Shown: positions 53,023 through 61,865, counted from the stretch's first letter. The stretch: DNA of 64,000 nt from Bordetella parapertussis (GCA_943331295.2 CALQLA020000002.1:97045-161044), one strand, 5' to 3'. The notes: generated by a model from the sequence alone, not told the origin. A program made the numbers and translations.

Positions 53023-54195
53023 ATGCTGTTCGGTGACGATGCCCCCGATATTGCCGCCTTCCGCGCCGAAGTACAGTGCTGGCTGCGTGAGGCTCTGCCG
53101 GGCTCGTACGCGCATCACCTCCAGTGCCTGGATCCGAAGATCCTGCGCGACTGGCATCGGCGGATGTTCGAGCGCGGCTGGGTTGCACCCAATTGGCCGC
53201 GCGAGAACGGCGGCATGGGCGCCTCGCTCGACGAGTATCTGGTCCTCCTGGACGAATTGACTCGCGCCGGCGCGCCGTACCTGCTGCCTACCGGCATCAC
53301 GCTGCTCGGTCCCGTTCTCATCGCGTACGGCACGCCGCAGCAGAAGGCGCTGCACCTGCCGCGGATACTGAACGGCGAGACGTTCTGGGCGCAAGGCTAT
53401 TCCGAGGCGAGCGCCGGTTCCGATCTTGCCGCATTGTCCACGCGCGCCGTGCGCGGAACTGACGGTGCAGGCGATCATTTCGTCGTGACCGGGCAGAAGC
53501 TGTGGTCGAGCTATGCGCACATCGCCGACTGGATGTTCGCGCTGGTGCGCACCAACCCCGATGCGGCGCCGCGGCACGCCGGGCTGAGCATGCTGCTGAT
53601 CGATCTTCGCTCGCCCGGCGTCACGATCCAGCCGTTGCGCACCATCGCGGACCAGGACGAATTCGCGATGGTCGACTTTGCCGACGTCCGCGTGCCGGCC
53701 GAAAACCTGCTGGGACCGGAAGGCGGTGGCTGGAAGGTGGCCAATCATGTCCTCGTCTGGGAGCGGCTTTCCAACGGCAGCCCGCGCATCGCGCTGATGA
53801 CGTGGCGACGCGTTCAGGCCGTCGCGCAGGCGAGCGGGCGGAGCGAGGACCCGGCCTTCCGCGACCAGCTTGCAGCGGCCGAGATCCGCCTCGTCGCGCA
53901 CCTCGCCTGCTATCGCGACGCAGTGGAGCGGGTCAAGCGCGACGAGCCGATCGATGCGATCGCGCCGCTGCTGAAGATCTCCAGCACGGAACTCGCGCAA
54001 CGGTTCACCGAGTTGCTCATGATCGCCGCCGGCGAGCACGGTGGCGCACTGGTGCTCGAGGAAGGCCTGGCGCGGAGCGTGGACGTCGCGCGGAGCTTCC
54101 TGCTCACCCGGCGCGCAAGCATCTATGGCGGCAGCAATGAAATCCAGCGCAACATCGTCGCCGCGCGCGTGCTCGGTTTTCCCAAGGCATGGTGA
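53023..54195 (+). CDS. Acyl-CoA dehydrogenase, catalytic-type subunit
   Basis: A 390-residue acyl-CoA dehydrogenase of usual length. It has WPRENGGMGASLDEYLVLL, the FAD loop GYSEASAGSDLAALSTRA, TGQKLWSSYAHIADW, and the C-terminal motif RRASIYGGSNEIQRNIVA. This branch is common as one half of heteromeric dehydrogenases acting on ring- or sterol-derived CoA esters. It starts four bases after the ligase stop, and its end overlaps the second subunit gene (TGATG). Confidence 0.9.
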   Translation: MLFGDDAPDIAAFRAEVQCWLREALPGSYAHHLQCLDPKILRDWHRRMFERGWVAPNWPRENGGMGASLDEYLVLLDELTRAGAPYLLPTGITLLGPVLIAYGTPQQKALHLPRILNGETFWAQGYSEASAGSDLAALSTRAVRGTDGAGDHFVVTGQKLWSSYAHIADWMFALVRTNPDAAPRHAGLSMLLIDLRSPGVTIQPLRTIADQDEFAMVDFADVRVPAENLLGPEGGGWKVANHVLVWERLSNGSPRIALMTWRRVQAVAQASGRSEDPAFRDQLAAAEIRLVAHLACYRDAVERVKRDEPIDAIAPLLKISSTELAQRFTELLMIAAGEHGGALVLEEGLARSVDVARSFLLTRRASIYGGSNEIQRNIVAARVLGFPKAW

Positions 54196-55220
54196 TGGCC
54201 GCACAGGATCACGCAATGGCATACGGGCAAGCCGCCGCGCAATGGTTCGCGCGCGAGGCCGGGCCTGCCGCCTTCCGCCGCTGGATCGATGGCGGCATTG
54301 CTGCACAGCGTGAGCAGGCGTGCGCGTTCGCCCGCTTCGGGCTCGCCGATGTGCTCGCCGAGATCCCGGATTCAGGGACGCGCGCTGCCACGGTCGCCGC
54401 CGTTGCGCGCGAAGCCGGCCGCCACCTCTATGCCGGTCCGATCGCCGAGTTGGCAGCGACCGGGCTGCTCGGGGTCGCCGACGCGGCGGTCGGAGCATCG
54501 GTTGTATGGGTGCGCGATGCGGTCGCAGTCGACGTGACGATGGAATCCTTCGCAGAACCGGTTCGCTTGCCGCCGACGCCCTATGCCGACCTCGCGGACG
54601 TGCTGTGGCTGACGGCGGGCGCGGACGAGCCCTGGATTTTCGCCGTAATGCTCGGCGAATCCGCGCGCGTCGAAAGTGTGGCCGACGCCGATGGCACCCG
54701 GATCGGCGTCCTCCTGCACGTCCGGCGCGCAGGATGCACTCCGGTCGCGGTGACGAAGCCAGTCGGCGCGGCGCGGCAGGAGATCGAGGAACTGGGATGG
54801 CTGGCGACGTGCGCGCGGTTGATTGGCGCGGCAGAACGCGCCGGCGAACTTGCGCGCGACCACCTGCTGGCCCGCAGGCAGTTCAATCGGCCGCTGGCTG
54901 CATTCCAGGTGCTGCAGCACCAGGCGGTGGACCGTTTTCTCGACGTGACGCTCGCAGCGTCGTTGCTGGACCAGGTCCTGCGGCATTGGGGGCGCGCGCA
55001 TGAACGGCGGCCGGTGCTGCACGCGCTGAAGGCGTTCGCGGCAACAGCGGCGCTGGAGGCCGGCAAGACGGCGGTCCAGCATTTTGGCGCGAGCGGATTC
55101 GCCCATGACGGCGATGTCGGCCTGTACCTGCGGCACGTCGTGGCGCTTGCCGCGCGCGGGGGCGACGCGCTGGAGCACCGCCGGCTTTTCGGCTCGGCCG
55201 CGCGCACGCTCCTCGCCTGA
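54195..55220 (+). CDS. Acyl-CoA dehydrogenase-like second subunit
   Basis: The product is 341 residues from ATG 54195, which shares bases with the previous stop and has AAGG seven bases upstream. The chain has the acyl-CoA dehydrogenase fold in the C-terminal half: AERAGELARDHLLARRQFNRPLA-type helix (RRQFNRPLAAFQVLQHQ) and AVQHFGASGFAHDGDVGLY. It lacks the EASAGSD-type FAD loop and the YGGSNEIQ motif present in its neighbour. That pattern matches the partner subunit of alpha2-beta2 dehydrogenases. It is therefore probably structural or supplies part of the substrate pocket, and the pair should be treated as one enzyme. Confidence 0.82.
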   Translation: MAAQDHAMAYGQAAAQWFAREAGPAAFRRWIDGGIAAQREQACAFARFGLADVLAEIPDSGTRAATVAAVAREAGRHLYAGPIAELAATGLLGVADAAVGASVVWVRDAVAVDVTMESFAEPVRLPPTPYADLADVLWLTAGADEPWIFAVMLGESARVESVADADGTRIGVLLHVRRAGCTPVAVTKPVGAARQEIEELGWLATCARLIGAAERAGELARDHLLARRQFNRPLAAFQVLQHQAVDRFLDVTLAASLLDQVLRHWGRAHERRPVLHALKAFAATAALEAGKTAVQHFGASGFAHDGDVGLYLRHVVALAARGGDALEHRRLFGSAARTLLA

Positions 55221-55283
55221 TTCGTTGCCGGGGAATCGCGACGGCCCGAACGAACTCGAGCCGTCAGGAAGACGACATCCGCT

Positions 55284-55312
55284 CCGGAATTTTCCGGCCC
55301 CGGAAACCGGGG
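55284..55312. terminator. Double hairpin between converging operons
   Basis: Two adjacent perfect inverted repeats, CCGGAA-TT-TTCCGG (55284-55297) and CCCCGG-AAA-CCGGGG (55298-55312), fill the convergent gap between the dehydrogenase subunit and the enolase-superfamily gene. No long T-run follows, but the placement makes them a candidate bidirectional terminator. Confidence 0.5.
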
Positions 55313-55319
55313 GAATGGC

Positions 55320-56489
55320 TCAACGATCGAGCCTGTGCCGCTCGACGATCTTCGCATCCAGCTCGACCCCGAAGCCGGGACCCTTCGGCACCACGACCTG
55401 CGCACCCTGGATGACGATCGGCTCGACGACGACATCCTGCACGAGTTCGTCGACGACGCCCACTGCAAACGGGCCGGGCTCCAGGTTGCCTGGCCACGCG
55501 GCCGCGAGATGCGCGACCGAGGCCGCGGCCACGCTCGTGCTCGGATGATTGCCGGGGTAGATGCGCAGTCCGGCGGCAGTCGCGATCGACCACAGCTCGC
55601 GAGTGCGCCATGCTCCGCCGTTCTTGGCCACCTTCGTCTGGACGCCGTGCGCCGCGCGCGAGGCCAGAACGCGCAGAAGATCCTGCGGATTGGCCACCGA
55701 CTCGTCCGCAATGAGCGGCACGGACGTGGCGCGTGCGAGCGCCGCCATGCCGTCGATGTCCCAGGGTGCCAGCGGCTGCTCGATCGCCTCCACGCCCAGG
55801 TTCGCAACGCTGTCGGCGAGCGCACGCGCAGCCGGAAAGTCCAGGGAGGCATTTGCGTCGAGACGCAGGGCCGCGTCCGGCAGCGCGTTGCGCAGCGCGC
55901 CCACCAATCCGGCGTCGCCGCCGCCTGCGCCCACTTTCACGACGAAGCTGCGAAACCCCCGGCCGTGGAAACGAATCGCGGCATCGACGACCCGCCCCGC
56001 GTCGACGTCGATGGGGAGTACCGCGGATAGGTCGACGACGCCTCTCGCCTGCCCGCCCAGCAAGCACCACGCCGGCACGTCGAGCAGGCGCGCCTGCAGG
56101 TCCAGCAAGGCATCCGCCACCGCCGCTTTGGCGTAGGGGCTCCCCCACAGCGCACGATCGAGATCCGCCATGATGCCCGGAGCCTCGAACACCGATCGGC
56201 CCAAAACCCGCGGGGCCAGCACTTCTTCAACCGCGTTCACCAGGCCGCGAAGCGTTTCCGAGCTTCCCATGCGCCGCCATGCCTGGCTCTCACCCACGCC
56301 CGTGGCGCCGCTGTCCGAATGCAGCCGCACGAGGAGGACGTCGAGGTGCACGCGCTTGCCCCCCGTCGCAATCTCGAAGGCCGAACGCAGCGGAAGACGC
56401 AGTGGAATGGTCTCGACGCGGGTGATCCGGCCACCTCGCAATGCGTCGGCACCGGGATCAAGCACTGTGTCAGGCGGGTTCACCGGCAT
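55320..56489 (-). CDS. Enolase superfamily enzyme (muconate cycloisomerase-like subgroup)
   Basis: The 389-residue protein starts at ATG 56489 with AAGGGAG close by. It has an N-terminal capping domain and a barrel with metal ligands in LRLDANAS, EAIEQPLAPW and LIADESV, and a C-terminal Lys in VQTKVAKNGG. The usual KxK at the end of the second barrel strand reads V-V-K-V-G, so the second, catalytic Lys is kept and the first is Val. Members include muconate cycloisomerase, o-succinylbenzoate synthase and dipeptide epimerases; this sequence does not settle which. It is last in the BadI-containing transcript, behind an 8-bp hairpin that may reduce its expression. Confidence 0.82.
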   Translation of the reverse strand: MPVNPPDTVLDPGADALRGGRITRVETIPLRLPLRSAFEIATGGKRVHLDVLLVRLHSDSGATGVGESQAWRRMGSSETLRGLVNAVEEVLAPRVLGRSVFEAPGIMADLDRALWGSPYAKAAVADALLDLQARLLDVPAWCLLGGQARGVVDLSAVLPIDVDAGRVVDAAIRFHGRGFRSFVVKVGAGGGDAGLVGALRNALPDAALRLDANASLDFPAARALADSVANLGVEAIEQPLAPWDIDGMAALARATSVPLIADESVANPQDLLRVLASRAAHGVQTKVAKNGGAWRTRELWSIATAAGLRIYPGNHPSTSVAAASVAHLAAAWPGNLEPGPFAVGVVDELVQDVVVEPIVIQGAQVVVPKGPGFGVELDAKIVERHRLDR

Positions 56490-56535
56490 TGCTCCCTTGG
56501 GCCAGTGAATCCCCGGGGCCCTTGGTCGCATGGGT

Positions 56536-56556
56536 GCGCCGGCAGAGAGCCGGCGC
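56536..56556. terminator. Intercistronic hairpin
   Basis: GCGCCGGC (56536-56543) and GCCGGCGC (56549-56556) pair perfectly around AGAGA. The stem lies in the 82-base gap after the BadI-like stop and before the enolase-superfamily start on the minus strand. Without a T-run it may be an attenuator or an mRNA-stabilising stem. Confidence 0.4.
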
Positions 56557-56571
56557 GCGTTGCCGGCGGCA

Positions 56572-57387
56572 TCACTTCTGCTTGGACGCCAGCTCCTCAG
56601 CCTTCACTTCGCGGAAGCGCGGCTTGCGCTTCTCGCGCAGCGCTGCGCCCCCCTCCTTCGCTTCCGCCGTCTGGTAGTACAGTGCACACCCCTGGAACCC
56701 GAGGGCAGCGATGCCTCGGATGCTCTCCGTGTCCGCATTGAAGGAGCGCTTGGCCAGCGCGATGGCCGTCGGGCTGCGTTCGGCGATTTCGTCGCACCAC
56801 GCGTCGACCTCGGCATCGAGCTGGTCGTCGGGGACCACCTTGTTGACGAGTCCCATCTCGTAAGCCTCGCGGGCCGTGTAGCGCCTGCACAGGTACCACA
56901 TCTCGCGGGCGCGCTTCTCCCCGACGATGCGGGCCAGGTACGCCGTGCCCCAGCCCGGATCGACGGATCCCATCCTCGGGCCGACCTGGCCGAAAATGGC
57001 GCTCTCGGCGGCGATCGTCAGGTCGCACAAGGTGCAAAGGACATTGCCGCCGCCGATGGCATAGCCGCGCACCTTGGCAATCACGGGCTTCGGAATGTCG
57101 CGCAACGTCGTCTGCAGGTGTTCGACAGGGACCCCCACCGTGCCGTAGCCCGCCCGCTCCGCCTTCTTCTCGGACGTGTCGCCGCCCACGCCGAACGCAC
57201 GGGTGCCCGCGCCGGTGAGGACGATCACGCCGATCTTCGTGTCCCAGCCGGCGCGCAACAGCGCATCAGTGACCTCGCTGTAGGTCTTGGTGCGGAAGGC
57301 GTTCATCTTCTCGGGCCGATTGATGGTGATGGTCACTACCGCGCCGCGCTCTTCGTACAGGATGTCTTCGTATTGATGGTTGCTCAC
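56572..57387 (-). CDS. BadI-like 2-ketocyclohexanecarboxyl-CoA hydrolase (crotonase superfamily)
   Basis: A 271-residue crotonase-fold protein that reads like BadI throughout. It has INRPEKMNAFR, FGVGGDTSE, DIPKPVIAKVRGYAIGGGNV, FGQVGPRMGSVDPGWGTAYL, EKRAREMWYLCRRYTAREA and ALREKRKPRFRE. The SxDxG element (Ser141, Asp143) and late Tyr-Tyr of ALYYQT correspond to catalytic residues shared by BadI and MenB. BadI hydrolytically opens a six-membered beta-keto ring to pimelyl-CoA. MenB is its reverse-type relative, but no menaquinone genes are near. This enzyme probably cleaves an alicyclic beta-ketoacyl-CoA ring, the key step of the surrounding cluster. Confidence 0.85.
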   Translation of the reverse strand: MSNHQYEDILYEERGAVVTITINRPEKMNAFRTKTYSEVTDALLRAGWDTKIGVIVLTGAGTRAFGVGGDTSEKKAERAGYGTVGVPVEHLQTTLRDIPKPVIAKVRGYAIGGGNVLCTLCDLTIAAESAIFGQVGPRMGSVDPGWGTAYLARIVGEKRAREMWYLCRRYTAREAYEMGLVNKVVPDDQLDAEVDAWCDEIAERSPTAIALAKRSFNADTESIRGIAALGFQGCALYYQTAEAKEGGAALREKRKPRFREVKAEELASKQK

Positions 57388-57479
57388 TGCCTGCTCCTAC
57401 GTCGGTGGATGTGAGGGAAATCCGGCGGCTGGGACGGCTTCCGCCAACAGAAAGGCGATCGGGCGGCGCGCCTGCGGTG

Positions 57480-58982
57480 CTACTGCGCGCCGGCTTGCGA
57501 CACCCGAGCCGCCTGCCGGCCTGCGATGCGGCCGAACACCGCCCCGTTGGTCAACCCCGAGCCGCCGGGATAGTTGAAGTAGAAGATGCCACCCACCATC
57601 TCGCCCGCCGCATAGAGTCCGGGCAGCGGCCGGTCGTCGATGTCGACGACGTTGGCATCGGCGTCGATCTTGATGCCTCCGTAGGTGAACGTGATGCCGC
57701 AGGTCACGGCGTACGCCTCGAACGGCGGCTGGTCGATCGGCGTGGCCCAGTTGGACTTGGGAATGGACAGGCCTTCGGTTCCGAGGCCATCCTTGATCGT
57801 CGGGTTGAGCGGCCGGTCGCGCCGGACCGCGGCGTTGTACTCACGGAGAGTCGCGAGGAGTGAAACGCGATCCACGTCCTCGATGCGGGCGACCAGGTCC
57901 TCGAGCGTGTCCGCGGTGACCTTGGTGACCTGCTTGATCCGGTACTCGTCGTGCATCAGGTGCCGGACCTGCGCGTCGAAAATCTGCCACGCGAACTGGC
58001 CCGGCTGCTCCAGCACCTTCCGGCCGTACTTCGCATAGGTGTACAGATAGAAGTCGGCGCCTTCGTCGAGAAAGCGCTTCCCGTCCGCGTTCACCACGAT
58101 GCCGTAGGGAAAACTGTGCTTGCTGAAGAGCTCGCCCACGTTCCGATCGCCGAAGTTCGGCGCATTGCGCTCCCATGAAATCGCGTGGCAGCCCGACCAG
58201 TTGCCGCAGGTCTGTGCCCCGGCATCGATGGCCATGCGCAGGCCGTCACCCTGGTTGTAGCGGCAGCCGCGCACCTTGGCGAGGTCCCATCCCGGGCCGA
58301 GGTATCTCGTGCGCCACTCGGCGTTGGCCTCGAAGCCCCCGGCGGCCAGCACCACGGCCCGAGCCCGCATCGCGCCGATCGCGCCCTTGTGCCGCACATG
58401 GACCACGGTCGAATCGCCCTCCCGGTCGAGGCGCGTGGCAAAGCATTCGTAGTGCACGGCGACGCCCGATCGTTGCGCCGCACGGTATTCGGCGTCGACG
58501 AGTCCGATGCCGCCACCCACCGTCTCCACGACGAGCCCGCCGAACCACCGGATCTTGTCGCCCACCCGCGCGCCCTGGCGTCGATAGGGGAGGAAGCGCA
58601 CGCCCTTGTCGTGGAGCCACATTGCCGCGTCGAAGCTGCCCTGCACCAGAAGATCGGCCAGCACCGGGTCCGTCCGGTACTGGCTCATCGCCGCGAGGTC
58701 GCCAAAGAAGGTGTCGGCGGGATAGCCCGGGAACTCGTAGTTGCGCCACTCCTGCTCACCGAGCTCCGGCATCAGTCGCTGGAGGTCCCGCACGTCCTCG
58801 TAGGCGAAGCGCATCGCGCCCGCGGTGTAGCTGCTGTTGCCCCCGCGCTCGCTCTCCGGGGCGCACTCGAGCAGCGCCACCCTGGCGCCCGCGTCCGCGG
58901 CGGTGATCGCGGCACACAACGCGGCATTGCCGCCCCCGACGACGACGACGTCGTAGTCCGTTTGTGATCGCTTTTCAGGCAT
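57480..58982 (-). CDS. FAD-dependent dehydrogenase (tricarballylate dehydrogenase TcuA-like)
   Basis: A 500-residue flavoprotein of the fumarate reductase/3-ketosteroid dehydrogenase family. It has the dinucleotide motif VVVVGGGNAALCAAITAADAG, then ERGGNSSYTAGAMRF, ARAVVLAAGGFEAN and the closing TCGITFTYGGIKIDADANV with GLYAAGEMVGG. The N-terminal GGGNAALCAAI and NSSYTAGAMRF pattern resembles TcuA. Oxidation of a saturated carboxylate or ring to an alkene is predicted. Its ATG overlaps the end of the old-yellow-enzyme gene by eight bases, so the two are coupled and may act on the same ring, one desaturating and one reducing or aromatising it. Confidence 0.83.
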   Translation of the reverse strand: MPEKRSQTDYDVVVVGGGNAALCAAITAADAGARVALLECAPESERGGNSSYTAGAMRFAYEDVRDLQRLMPELGEQEWRNYEFPGYPADTFFGDLAAMSQYRTDPVLADLLVQGSFDAAMWLHDKGVRFLPYRRQGARVGDKIRWFGGLVVETVGGGIGLVDAEYRAAQRSGVAVHYECFATRLDREGDSTVVHVRHKGAIGAMRARAVVLAAGGFEANAEWRTRYLGPGWDLAKVRGCRYNQGDGLRMAIDAGAQTCGNWSGCHAISWERNAPNFGDRNVGELFSKHSFPYGIVVNADGKRFLDEGADFYLYTYAKYGRKVLEQPGQFAWQIFDAQVRHLMHDEYRIKQVTKVTADTLEDLVARIEDVDRVSLLATLREYNAAVRRDRPLNPTIKDGLGTEGLSIPKSNWATPIDQPPFEAYAVTCGITFTYGGIKIDADANVVDIDDRPLPGLYAAGEMVGGIFYFNYPGGSGLTNGAVFGRIAGRQAARVSQAGAQ

Positions 58983-60084
58983 CGCGCTTCGCCTTCAGGA
59001 AGTCGGTGGCTCGCATCGCGGGATGCGCCCGCTCGTACTGGACAGGAAACGAGGGCTCCTCGCCCAGTTCGATGGCGGCGTGCCAGGGCCAGCGTGGATT
59101 GAAGAGCATGCCGCGCGCGAGCGCCACGAAATCGGCCTGACCGCCGGCGATGATCGCCTCCGCCTGCCGCGGCTCGGTGATGAGGCCGACGGCCATGGTC
59201 GGAATGCCGATGTCGCGCCGGATGCGCTCGGCGAACGGAACCTGGTAGCCGGGGCCTATCGGTATCTTCTGGTCCGCAACCGCGCCGCCGCTCGACGCGG
59301 TGATGTAATCGCAGCCCAGGTCGCGCAGGCGCGCGGCGAGCAGCAGGCTCTCCTCCATCGTCCAGCCGCCGTCTGCCCAGTCGGTGCACGACAGGCGCAC
59401 ACCCATCGGAAGGTGCTCCGGCCAGGCGTCGCGAACGGCGCGGAGGACCTCGAGCAGGAAGCGCATCCGATTCTCGGTACTGCCGCCGTATTCGTCCGTC
59501 CGATGGTTGGTCAGCGGGGACAGGAAGTTGTGCAGCAGGTAACCGTGCGCACCGTGGATCTCGACGAAGTCGAGGCCAAGTGCCCGGGCACGCCGTGCTG
59601 CTGCCGCGAACGCCTCCACGATGTCGTGGATCTGCTCGACCGTGATCGCTGTCGGCATGTGCCGACCCGGATAGGGCAGCGCCGACGCCGCGTGGACCTC
59701 CCAGCCTCCTTCCGCGACCGGGATGGGACGATGCCGATCCCATGCCGGCGCCACCGACCCCTTGCGGCCGACGTGCCACAGCTGGATGCCGAGCCGGGCG
59801 TCGGAGTGCCGCCGGCAAAAGGCAATCACCGGAGCGAGGGCATCCACCTGCTGGTCGCTCCAAAGGCCGAGGTCAACCGCCGTATTGCGTCCATTCGGCG
59901 TCACGGCGGTGGCCTCGATGCACACGGCGCCGGCTCCGGAAACGGCCATGCTTCCCAGGTGCATCATGTGCCAGTCTGTCGCGCAGCCGTCGACCGCCGA
60001 GCATTGCCCCATCGGCGAGACCACGATGCGGTTGGCATAGGTGACCGACCGCAGCGCGCAGGGCGAGAAGAGCGATGACTTCAT
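58975..60084 (-). CDS. NADH:flavin oxidoreductase, old yellow enzyme family (YqjM-type)
   Basis: The 369-residue TIM-barrel FMN enzyme has RIVVSPMGQCSA, GIQLWHVGRKG, DFVEIHGAHGYLLHNFLSP, NHRTDEYGGSTENRMRFLLE and DFVALARGMLFNP. HGAHGYL supplies the substrate-binding His pair and the Cys in PMGQCS the YqjM-type cysteine. These enzymes reduce activated C=C bonds and, in some catabolic clusters, ring enoyl-CoA or ketones. It is the first gene of the minus-strand transcript ending with the enolase-superfamily gene. A good promoter with an embedded palindrome lies about 40-68 bases upstream. Confidence 0.88.
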   Translation of the reverse strand: MKSSLFSPCALRSVTYANRIVVSPMGQCSAVDGCATDWHMMHLGSMAVSGAGAVCIEATAVTPNGRNTAVDLGLWSDQQVDALAPVIAFCRRHSDARLGIQLWHVGRKGSVAPAWDRHRPIPVAEGGWEVHAASALPYPGRHMPTAITVEQIHDIVEAFAAAARRARALGLDFVEIHGAHGYLLHNFLSPLTNHRTDEYGGSTENRMRFLLEVLRAVRDAWPEHLPMGVRLSCTDWADGGWTMEESLLLAARLRDLGCDYITASSGGAVADQKIPIGPGYQVPFAERIRRDIGIPTMAVGLITEPRQAEAIIAGGQADFVALARGMLFNPRWPWHAAIELGEEPSFPVQYERAHPAMRATDFLKAKRDA

Positions 60085-60123
60085 GGGTCGACGGGACAGT
60101 ACCAGTGGAGGGCCGTGCGGCCG

Positions 60124-60152
60124 ATCCTATCCTAATGTCCGTACATTTGCAA
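60124..60152 (-). promoter_or_regulatory. Promoter with an embedded operator for the OYE-BadI transcript
   Basis: On the minus strand TTGCAA (60147-60152) and TAGGAT (60124-60129) are separated by 17 bases. This spacing and similarity to sigma-70 elements make a good promoter ahead of the gene starting at 60084. The spacer holds ATGTACGGACAT (60135-60146), whose outer ATGT/ACAT arms are symmetric, a likely repressor site for the GntR regulator encoded just upstream. Confidence 0.5.
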
Positions 60153-60276
60153 ACAACCATGCGGATGCCGCGCGGTCCGCGATGGCTGCCCCGAGTGCCG
60201 GTCCGTCGTCGACGATCCCCGAGTGGAAATGTCCCCGCCCCGCCTGCCCGCAACGGGCGATCGCCGCGAAGGCCGG

Positions 60277-61035
60277 CTACGCGGCAGCCACGCCCGGCGC
60301 TTCCGCTCCGTCACGGTAGAAATCCACCGTCTGCTCGTATCGATCGGCCCGGCAGATCAGTTCGGTGTACTCGATGGGCTCGTCGTCGCGATTGAGGTAG
60401 GTGCGCCGCAGCCTGAGCATCGCGGCCCCCTTGCGGACGCCGAGCATCTTCGCCACGTCACCCTCGGCCTCGATCGCGGAGGCGACCTGCCGGGTGCGAA
60501 AGGCGCGCACGCGGCAATACTTCTCGATCTGGCCGATGAGCGGCTGCGTGCCGATTTCCTCCTTGGGAATGTGCGAGGCATACCGCACCAGCGTATACAA
60601 CCGGTGATAGGCGGTGGGCCCCGTCCGCAGGTTGATGATCCGCTGGATCGCATACACCGAGCCGTTCGGCCGCAGCCCGAAGAGCTCGGCCACGGCCGGC
60701 ACGGTCCGGGCTGAAATCACGCCACGCTTCAGGACCACGATCTGGCTCTGGTTGAATTCGCCGACGAGGTCGCTTATCGATCGCAAGCCCCAGGCGCCAC
60801 CGGACGCCGATCGCGGGGCAACGACGGTGCCATGTCCCGCCCGGCGCACGATGAGCTTCTCGGCAACCAGCGCCTTCATGGCTTCGCGCATCGTGTGTCG
60901 ACTGCATCCAAACTCCGCGCAGAGCAGGAGTTCCGGCGGCAGCATCTGCCTTTCGGGATAGACCCCATAGGCGATCCGATCGCGGAGCGTGTTCGCGATC
61001 TGCTCGTGCATCGTGCGTGCGCGTGGCTGTGACAT
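60277..61035 (-). CDS. GntR-family (HutC subfamily) transcriptional regulator
   Basis: A 252-residue regulator. The winged helix-turn-helix has MHEQIANTLRDRIAYGVYPE, AEFGCSRHTMREAMKALVAE and RRAGHGTVV. The UTRA effector domain includes GPTAYHRLYTLVRYASHIPK and MLRLRRTYLNRDDEPIEYTEL. Start ATG 61035 is 28 bases downstream of a TACAAT element (minus strand, 61063-61068) and has no clear ribosome site, so the transcript leader is short. It lies between the OYE-BadI transcript and the SDR-hydratase-CoA-transferase transcript, all on the same strand, and is the obvious candidate to control both. Confidence 0.87.
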   Translation of the reverse strand: MSQPRARTMHEQIANTLRDRIAYGVYPERQMLPPELLLCAEFGCSRHTMREAMKALVAEKLIVRRAGHGTVVAPRSASGGAWGLRSISDLVGEFNQSQIVVLKRGVISARTVPAVAELFGLRPNGSVYAIQRIINLRTGPTAYHRLYTLVRYASHIPKEEIGTQPLIGQIEKYCRVRAFRTRQVASAIEAEGDVAKMLGVRKGAAMLRLRRTYLNRDDEPIEYTELICRADRYEQTVDFYRDGAEAPGVAAA

Positions 61036-61103
61036 GGGCAGGGAGGAGTGCTTGGGTTCCCCATTGTACGAAAGCGAGGCGCCTTGCGGCCCGCTTTCGC
61101 GTT

Positions 61104-61865
61104 TCACCACTGGAACGACGGCGTTACGACCAGTTGCTGCACGCTGACGTGGCGCGGGCGGGTCAGCGCATAGCGCACGGCGTCGGCCACATCCTCCGGC
61201 GCGAGGGACGTCGGGAACTGCTCGAAGAAGGACCGTGCCCGCTCGCCGTCGCCCCGCATCCGCGCCTGCGCGAAGCCGGTCCTCGTCAGCCCGGGCACGA
61301 CCTCGATGACCCGGATGCCGAGCTTCGCATAGTCAGCTCGCAGCACGTCCGTGAAGCCGTGCGCACCCGTCTTGCTGCCCGTATAGGCGGCCATGTGAAG
61401 CGTCGGGCGCATTGCATTGGTCGACCCGACGTTCACGATGTCCCCCTGCCCGCGGTCCAGCATGGCGGGCACCAGCGCCCGAGTCATGCGGATCACCCCC
61501 GTCAGGTTGACCTCGATCACGCGCGCGAGCTCGTCCGCCGTCGAAGCGTCGAACCGCGTCCTGCCACCGACGTCCTCGCCCGCATTGTTGACGAGGATGG
61601 AGGGCCTGGCGAACCGCGGAGGCAAGGACTCCGGAAGTCGCGCAATCGCCCCGGCGTCGGTCATGTCGAGCGGCACGGCATGCACGGCGTCCCCGAGCTC
61701 GTCCGCGAGTCCGCGCAGCCGTTCCGGATTGCGACCCGTCGCCACCACGCGGCAGCCGGCGCCCGCCAGCATGACGGCAATGGCACGGCCGATGCCGCTT
61801 GTCGCCCCGGTCACGACCGCGACGGCATCCTCGAAGGGCTGCTTCTCCGGCGTCGATGGCGACAT
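61104..61865 (-). CDS. Short-chain dehydrogenase/reductase (classical)
   Basis: The 253-residue protein has TGATSGIG (19-26), NNAG (93-96) and a complete Ser148-Tyr161-Lys165 triad in YTGSK. It resembles the YdfG-like 3-hydroxyacid dehydrogenases in length and in the LDMTDAGAI and VVPGLTRTGFA regions. In a BadI-type pathway the step before ring cleavage is oxidation of 2-hydroxycyclohexanecarboxyl-CoA by an SDR (BadH). This gene is a candidate for that step but could serve another hydroxyacyl substrate. It lies three bases after the hydratase-like stop. Confidence 0.85.
   Translation of the reverse strand: MSPSTPEKQPFEDAVAVVTGATSGIGRAIAVMLAGAGCRVVATGRNPERLRGLADELGDAVHAVPLDMTDAGAIARLPESLPPRFARPSILVNNAGEDVGGRTRFDASTADELARVIEVNLTGVIRMTRALVPAMLDRGQGDIVNVGSTNAMRPTLHMAAYTGSKTGAHGFTDVLRADYAKLGIRVIEVVPGLTRTGFAQARMRGDGERARSFFEQFPTSLAPEDVADAVRYALTRPRHVSVQQLVVTPSFQW

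Noticed and set aside
50890..57387. Menaquinone pathway (MenE, MenC and MenB look-alikes)
   Set aside because: The ligase is ADP-forming rather than MenE-type, the crotonase reads like BadI, the genes are on opposite strands, and no other men genes are present.
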